Source: Actinomadura harenae (GTDB taxonomy: Bacteria > Actinomycetota > Actinomycetes > Streptosporangiales > Streptosporangiaceae). Taken from it: 45,163 bases of DNA. The notes under the pieces are model-generated. The model was not told where the DNA came from. It saw only the letters and a program-made list of their open reading frames with translations, and made no database searches. The DNA lies in contig NZ_RFFG01000066.1 in assembly GCF_003696215.1 (NCBI RefSeq), positions 1-45,163 of the forward strand, in the 5' to 3' direction. Made by a program: the position numbers and the translations under genes. Each line of letters opens with the position of its first letter. Positions within the stretch are counted from its first letter, which is position 1. This document shows, piece by piece, positions 41,187 to 45,163 of this stretch.

Positions 41187-42212
41187 TCACTTGAAGGGGT
41201 TGGTGGTCTGCCGGTCCTGCGGGAGGAAGGACGCCTGGCCGAGGAGCGCGGCGAACTCGGCCACCTTCGACGGCTGGTGGGGGAACGGGTTCCCGTAGAG
41301 CCGCACCTTGTAGGGGCCCATGGTCGTCTCCGTGAGTTCGTTGCGAGGCCCTGAGCCCTGGCCGGGGAGCCGGGGTCGCCTCGCGCCGGCCGGGTAGACG
41401 TCGATCTGGAGGCGCTGCTTCGCGAACGCGCCTCCGAAGACGAGGAAGCCGCCGAAGGCCGGTGTGCTGGACCCGGTCGTTTCGGCGTACAACTCCCGCA
41501 CCTCGAACGGTTCCTTCAGGCCGCGGAAGCGCACCGGGAAGCGGATCGGCTCCGTGGCCCGGGCGAAGACGGCGCTCTCGGCGATCTTCACGACCGTCGC
41601 GGGGTCTCGCGTGACCTTGGTGCTGACCCTGAGGGACGCCGACCTGTCCGAGGCGTAGTTCCAGACGATCTGGATGGCATTCGACCGATCGGCTCTGGGA
41701 TGGCCGAGCCAGGCCGCCGCCTTCCCGTTCACGGTGAGGTTCCCGGTGGCGCGCGGTAGGGGGTCGGGTCGTGTGCCGGTCGTCAGCTGGATGGGCGCGA
41801 CGTCCTGTGGGTCGGTGAAGCCGGGCTTGGCCGCCGAGACGGTCGTGTTGAGGCTGAGGGAGCCTGCCGCGGCGCGGACGCCGTACTCGCGGTAGCCGTC
41901 CGGGAGCCATCCGAACGAGGCCGTCCGCGTCAGGGTCCGCACTTCTCCCGGGCCCCCGGACGTGGCGTTCTGGGCGGGCGGGGTGCGGCGGACCGTCCCG
42001 GAGCCTCCGTCGGCCAGGACGGAGTAGGAGACGCCCGCGATGGCGACGCAGGCCGCCGTCACGGCCGCGGCAGCTCGGGCGCGGCGGGTTCGGCGGGTTC
42101 GGGTGCCGCGGGTGCGGGCGGTGGCGATGTCGACGTGGCCGGACGCGGGGAGCGGGGCGTCCGCCAGGGCGCGGAGCTCGTCGCGGAGGTGGGATTCCAG
42201 GCTCTCGTTCAT
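41187..42212 (-). CDS. single-pass membrane protein coupled to the sigma factor (putative anti-sigma)
   Basis: 341 aa; GGAGGG before ATG 42212, which overlaps the sigma stop (ATGA). A cytoplasmic N-terminus of about 45 residues (ESLESHLRDELRALADAP..., then Arg/Thr-rich) is followed by one transmembrane segment (AAAAVTAACVAIAGVSYSVLA) and an extracellular domain of about 270 residues. The layout is that of partner proteins encoded after SigE-family ECF factors. No zinc-binding HxxxCxxC motif is present, so it is not a classic ZAS anti-sigma factor. The anti-sigma role is inferred from position. Confidence 0.75.
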   Translation of the reverse strand: MNESLESHLRDELRALADAPLPASGHVDIATARTRGTRTRRTRRARAAAAVTAACVAIAGVSYSVLADGGSGTVRRTPPAQNATSGGPGEVRTLTRTASFGWLPDGYREYGVRAAAGSLSLNTTVSAAKPGFTDPQDVAPIQLTTGTRPDPLPRATGNLTVNGKAAAWLGHPRADRSNAIQIVWNYASDRSASLRVSTKVTRDPATVVKIAESAVFARATEPIRFPVRFRGLKEPFEVRELYAETTGSSTPAFGGFLVFGGAFAKQRLQIDVYPAGARRPRLPGQGSGPRNELTETTMGPYKVRLYGNPFPHQPSKVAEFAALLGQASFLPQDRQTTNPFK

Positions 42213-42733
42213 CGTCCCTCCAGGTGGCCGCGCAGGGTGGTGAGGGCCCGGGAGGCCTGGCTCTTGACGTTGCCCTCCGAGCAGCCGAGGACCGTGGCGG
42301 TGTCGGCGACCGAGAGGTCGCAGTAGTAGCGGAGCACGACCACGGCGCGCTGGCGCGGCGCGAGCGAGGCCAGCGCGTCCCGCAGGTCGAGACCGCCGTC
42401 GGGGTCGCCCGAGTCGGACGCGCGGTCCGGGGGAGCGACCAGCGAGGTCCGCCGCCACCACGCCTTGCGGCGCTCCGCGAGGAACTCCCGGACGAGCACG
42501 ACGCGCGTGTACGCGTCCAGGCTCTCGGCGCGGCGGGCCTTCGCCCAATGCACGAACAGCTTGTAGATGGTCTGCTGGGTCAGGTCGTCCGCGGCGGTCC
42601 AGTCGCCGCAGAGCAGGTAGGCGGTGCGGCGGATCCAGGTGACGCGCCCCGACACGTAGGCGGTGTAGCCGCCGTCGGCGTCCTCGGCGCCTCGGACACC
42701 GACGTCGTCCGCGGGCACGGCCGGGGCCGTCAT
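42209..42733 (-). CDS. SigE-family ECF sigma factor
   Basis: 174 aa from ATG 42733 with AAGGA upstream; ATG 42754 would add seven residues. Region 2 reads YVSGRVTWIRRTAYLLCGDWTAADDLTQQTIYKLFVHWAKAR. Region 4 reads DALASLAPRQRAVVVLRYYCDLSVADTATVLGCSEGNVKSQASRALTTLRGHL. This is the SigE-like actinomycete ECF group (not E. coli RpoE). It is translationally coupled to the membrane partner. Its own target promoter is unknown; the adjoining secreted-protein run may be controlled separately. Confidence 0.92.
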   Translation of the reverse strand: MTAPAVPADDVGVRGAEDADGGYTAYVSGRVTWIRRTAYLLCGDWTAADDLTQQTIYKLFVHWAKARRAESLDAYTRVVLVREFLAERRKAWWRRTSLVAPPDRASDSGDPDGGLDLRDALASLAPRQRAVVVLRYYCDLSVADTATVLGCSEGNVKSQASRALTTLRGHLEGR

Positions 42734-42841
42734 GGGGCCGTCCTTCTCGTACATCGCTTCACACCCCCCTGATGCGTCCCGCCGCGCGGAGGGTTGCACG
42801 GCCGGACGATCTCCTTTCGCGCCCGGTGCGAGAATGGGCGC

Positions 42842-43438
42842 ATGACGAGCAGGCCGGCGCGCCGGCGCGGCACGGAGCTGGAGGACGCGATCCTCGGCGC
42901 GGCGGTGGACGAGCTGACCGAGTCCGGTTTCGCGGGCCTGACCATGGACCGGGTCGCGGCGCGCGCCGGGACGAACAAGAACGCGATCTACCGCCGCTGG
43001 CCGAACCGGCTCGCGCTCGGCGTCGCCGCGTACCGGCGGCTCGCCACGAAGGTCCCGGTGCCGGACACCGGCGACCTGCGCGCGGACGCGCTGGAGCTCC
43101 TGCGCGGCGCGAACCGGCTCTGGAGCTCGCCGCTCGGCGCGATCCTGCGCGAGCTGCTCGTCGCCGCAGGGGGGGCGGCGGAGCTGGTCGCGCAGTTGCA
43201 GGACCAGTCGGGCGTCGCGGCGCCGTGGCTGACCGTCCTCGGGCGGGCGGTCGCGCGGGGCGAGGTCGCGCCCGAGGCCCTCCACCCGCGGGTCGCGACG
43301 GTCGCGATCGTCCTGCTGCGGAACGAGTTCGTGGTGCGGGGCGTGCCGTCCGCGCCGGACGACGTCCTCGTCGAGATCGTCGACGAGGTGTTCCTGCCCC
43401 TGGTCACGAGCCGTCCGCCGAGCCGGTCCGAGCGCTGA
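42842..43438 (+). CDS. TetR family transcriptional regulator
   Basis: 198 aa. Helix-turn-helix GTELEDAILGAAVDELTESGFAGLTMDRVAARAGTNKNAIYRRWPNRLAL. The C-terminal domain (VPDTGDLRADALELLRGANRL...) is of the same TetR_C_11-like type as the regulator at 10742. No Shine-Dalgarno; GAGAAT with an upstream TG lies at the leaderless -10 distance. No palindrome stands out in the 108 bp shared with the sigma gene. Its 3' end overlaps the convergent regulator by 35 bp. Confidence 0.9.
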   Translation: MTSRPARRRGTELEDAILGAAVDELTESGFAGLTMDRVAARAGTNKNAIYRRWPNRLALGVAAYRRLATKVPVPDTGDLRADALELLRGANRLWSSPLGAILRELLVAAGGAAELVAQLQDQSGVAAPWLTVLGRAVARGEVAPEALHPRVATVAIVLLRNEFVVRGVPSAPDDVLVEIVDEVFLPLVTSRPPSRSER

Positions 43439-45163
43439 TCCGGGCCGCGATCCGGTCGACGTCGAAGCGTTCGGCGGGCGGGAGCGGAGCGCCCACGGAC
43501 GTCCGGATCGCGTCGGCCTCGGCGAGCAGCCGGGACGCCTCGGCGGTGTCGCCCGTGAGGGAGCGCGCCCCGGCGAGGCCCTCCAGCGCGAGCGCGACCG
43601 CGCGCGGGTCGCCGGTCTCGCGGGCGGTCTCCAGCGCGGTCGTGTGCAGCGCCTCGGCGGACGCGGCGTCGCCGCGCTGCTCGGCGGCGAACCCGAGCTG
43701 GGTCTGGATGAACGCGATGCCCGCCGTCCCGCCGATGCCGCGCAGCCACGGCAGGCGGCTGCGCAGGTGCTCCTCGGCGGCGTCCAGGTCGCCGCGGCGC
43801 CGGGCGACCAGGGCGAGGCCGATCGCGGCGAACTCCTCGGCCGACCGGGACGACCGGTCGCGGGCGAGGCCGAGCGCGCGTTCGTGCAGGTCGTGGGCCT
43901 TGTCGAGGTCTCCTTCGAGGAGCGCGACGCGGCCCAGCCCGGACAGCGCGAACGACACCTCCGCCCACATGCCGAGGCGTTCGGCGCGGCGCGCCACCTC
44001 GCGGCGCATGCGGACGGCCCGCGCGTAGTCGGCGACGATCTCGGCGTGCCGGGCGACGGCGTCGGCGGCCTCCAGCTCGCCCCACGCGTCGCCGAGCTCG
44101 CCGAACAGGCGGAGGCTGCGTTCGGCGTCGTCCCGCATGTCGGCCAGGTCGCCGCCGACCATGCGCAGTTTCGCGCGCGTGCTCAGGACGGCGGCCTCTC
44201 CCCAGCGGTCGCCTTCGTCCTTGAACAGGGCGAGCGCGCGCTCTAGGCGGGCCTGGTTGGCGGGCAGGTCCCCGTAGGGCCAGTGGACGAACGTCAGGAA
44301 CCACAGCGACCAGGCGTCCGCGTCCGGGCCGAGGGCCGCCTTCCTCAGGGTTTCGGACTCGTCGCCCTCTCCCGACAGCATCGTCAGGCCGTTCAGCCAA
44401 ACGCGCGTCCGCCGCAGGACGTGTTCGGGCGCGTCTTGGGCGAGGGCGAGCGTCAGGTAGCGGCGGGCCTCGTTGAGCCGTCCGCGAAGGAACCAGTACC
44501 AGCCGAGCGCGTTCGCCAGGACGGGATCGGCCCGGTGGTCCAGCGCGGCGCGGAAGTTGGCGCCCTCACGATCGAGCCGCTGGAGCCAGCGCTCCTGTTC
44601 CGGCCCGCGCAGATACGGGACGGCCCGTTCGGCCAGCGCCGTGTAGTACCGGGCATGACGCGCGCGCACGAGGTCCTCCTCGCCCGCTTCCCGGAGACGC
44701 TCAAGGCAGTAGTCGGCGACGGACTCCAGCAGCCGGTACCGCCGGTCCTCGGTGAACACGACGAGCGACCGGTCGACGAGCCGCGTGAGGACGTCGATGT
44801 CCGGATCCCCGCATACCTCCTCGGCGGCTTCGAGCGTGCAGCCGTCCGCGTGGACGGCCAGCCTGCGCAGCGCGACCCGCTCCGGATCGCTCAGCAGCTC
44901 CCAGCTCCAGTCGATGACGGCGCGCAGCGTCTGCTGCCGGGCGGGCCCGCCGCGCCGGGTGAGCAGCCGGAACCGGTCGTCCAGCCGTTCGGCGAGGGCG
45001 TCCACGCCGAGGGCCCGGACGCGCGTCGCGGCGAGTTCCAGGGCGAGGGGCAGGCCGTCCAGGCGGCGGCAGACGGCCGCGACCGCCGCCGCGTTGCCGC
45101 CGGTCACCGCGAAGCCCGGCGCGGCCGCGGCGGCGCGCGCCGCGAACAGCCGCTCGGCGTTCC
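43404..45163 (-). CDS. BTAD/AfsR-like ATPase-TPR regulator (5' truncated by the window)
   Basis: At least 586 residues, open to the right edge. The visible part starts in the NB-ARC/AAA region (NAERLFAARA..., AVCRRLDGLPLALELAATRVRALGVDALAERLDDRFRLLTRRGGPARQQTLRAVIDWSWELLSDPERVALRRLAVHADGCTLEAAEEVC), then VLTRLVDRSLVV...RYRLLESVADYCLERL and about ten TPR-like helical pairs to the C-terminus. This is the C-terminal two-thirds of AfsR/BTAD-type or related ATP-binding regulators. No C-terminal LuxR domain is present, so the DNA-binding part should lie outside the window. Confidence 0.85.
   Translation of the reverse strand, partial: NAERLFAARAAAAAPGFAVTGGNAAAVAAVCRRLDGLPLALELAATRVRALGVDALAERLDDRFRLLTRRGGPARQQTLRAVIDWSWELLSDPERVALRRLAVHADGCTLEAAEEVCGDPDIDVLTRLVDRSLVVFTEDRRYRLLESVADYCLERLREAGEEDLVRARHARYYTALAERAVPYLRGPEQERWLQRLDREGANFRAALDHRADPVLANALGWYWFLRGRLNEARRYLTLALAQDAPEHVLRRTRVWLNGLTMLSGEGDESETLRKAALGPDADAWSLWFLTFVHWPYGDLPANQARLERALALFKDEGDRWGEAAVLSTRAKLRMVGGDLADMRDDAERSLRLFGELGDAWGELEAADAVARHAEIVADYARAVRMRREVARRAERLGMWAEVSFALSGLGRVALLEGDLDKAHDLHERALGLARDRSSRSAEEFAAIGLALVARRRGDLDAAEEHLRSRLPWLRGIGGTAGIAFIQTQLGFAAEQRGDAASAEALHTTALETARETGDPRAVALALEGLAGARSLTGDTAEASRLLAEADAIRTSVGAPLPPAERFDVDRIAARISARTGSADGS

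Overview
This 45 kb window comes from a very GC-rich actinomycete chromosome. The evidence is strong G/C preference at third codon positions, many GTG and TTG starts, divergent TetR/target pairs, an XRE-DUF5753/DUF397 locus, a BTAD/LAL-type regulator at each end of the right half, a Tat-exported PhoD, a HelD-type RNAP-associated helicase and mycothiol-dependent DinB-like proteins. Streptomyces relatives or Streptosporangiales/Thermomonosporaceae (Actinomadura-like) fit best; the genus is inference. I saw no tRNA, rRNA, IS element, prophage gene or CRISPR array. The content looks chromosomal rather than mobile, apart from a lower-GC patch at about 19.5-22.1 kb.

Region by region. 0-3.6 kb: tail of an upstream gene, a TIGR03084-type protein translationally coupled to an acyl-CoA carboxylase beta subunit, and a second DinB/MDMPI-fold protein. 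3.7-7.6 kb: secreted S15 peptidase divergent from an ABC-F ATPase with a leaderless mini-ORF in its leader. 7.6-14.2 kb: three regulator/target sets (TetR with an alpha/beta hydrolase lacking its nucleophile; TetR with an aldehyde dehydrogenase; AraC with a VOC protein) and a second aldehyde dehydrogenase, several with clear palindromic operators. 14.2-19.5 kb: HelD-like helicase with a repeat-built N-terminal extension, divergent from PhoD, then a SnoaL-like protein. 19.7-23.3 kb: secreted I36-like protein, three overlapping tiny genes divergent from an XRE regulator with two DUF397 genes, and a DUF2262-like gene. 23.3-27.8 kb: ATP-dependent DNA ligase, RibD-C reductase, small membrane protein and GlgX.

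27.9-29.9 kb: an Abi-family HEPN protein, directly divergent from a compact structured transcript of about 93 nt that ends in a textbook intrinsic terminator, then GNAT and DUF4262 genes. 30-41.1 kb: a LAL regulator followed by four secreted proteins: a subtilase-like protein with no catalytic domain, a sedolisin-like protein in which every catalytic residue is replaced, a beta-propeller and an apparently active subtilase. 41.2-45.2 kb: SigE-like ECF sigma factor with a membrane partner, a TetR, and a truncated BTAD/NB-ARC-TPR regulator running off the window.

The two most interesting items are the Abi/HEPN gene with its divergent small RNA (a candidate RNA-linked abortive-infection or toxin module), and the secreted cassette that combines one active protease with two protease-derived proteins lacking catalytic machinery. 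Recurrent themes are leaderless -10/ATG arrangements and short direct repeats that duplicate stop codons.
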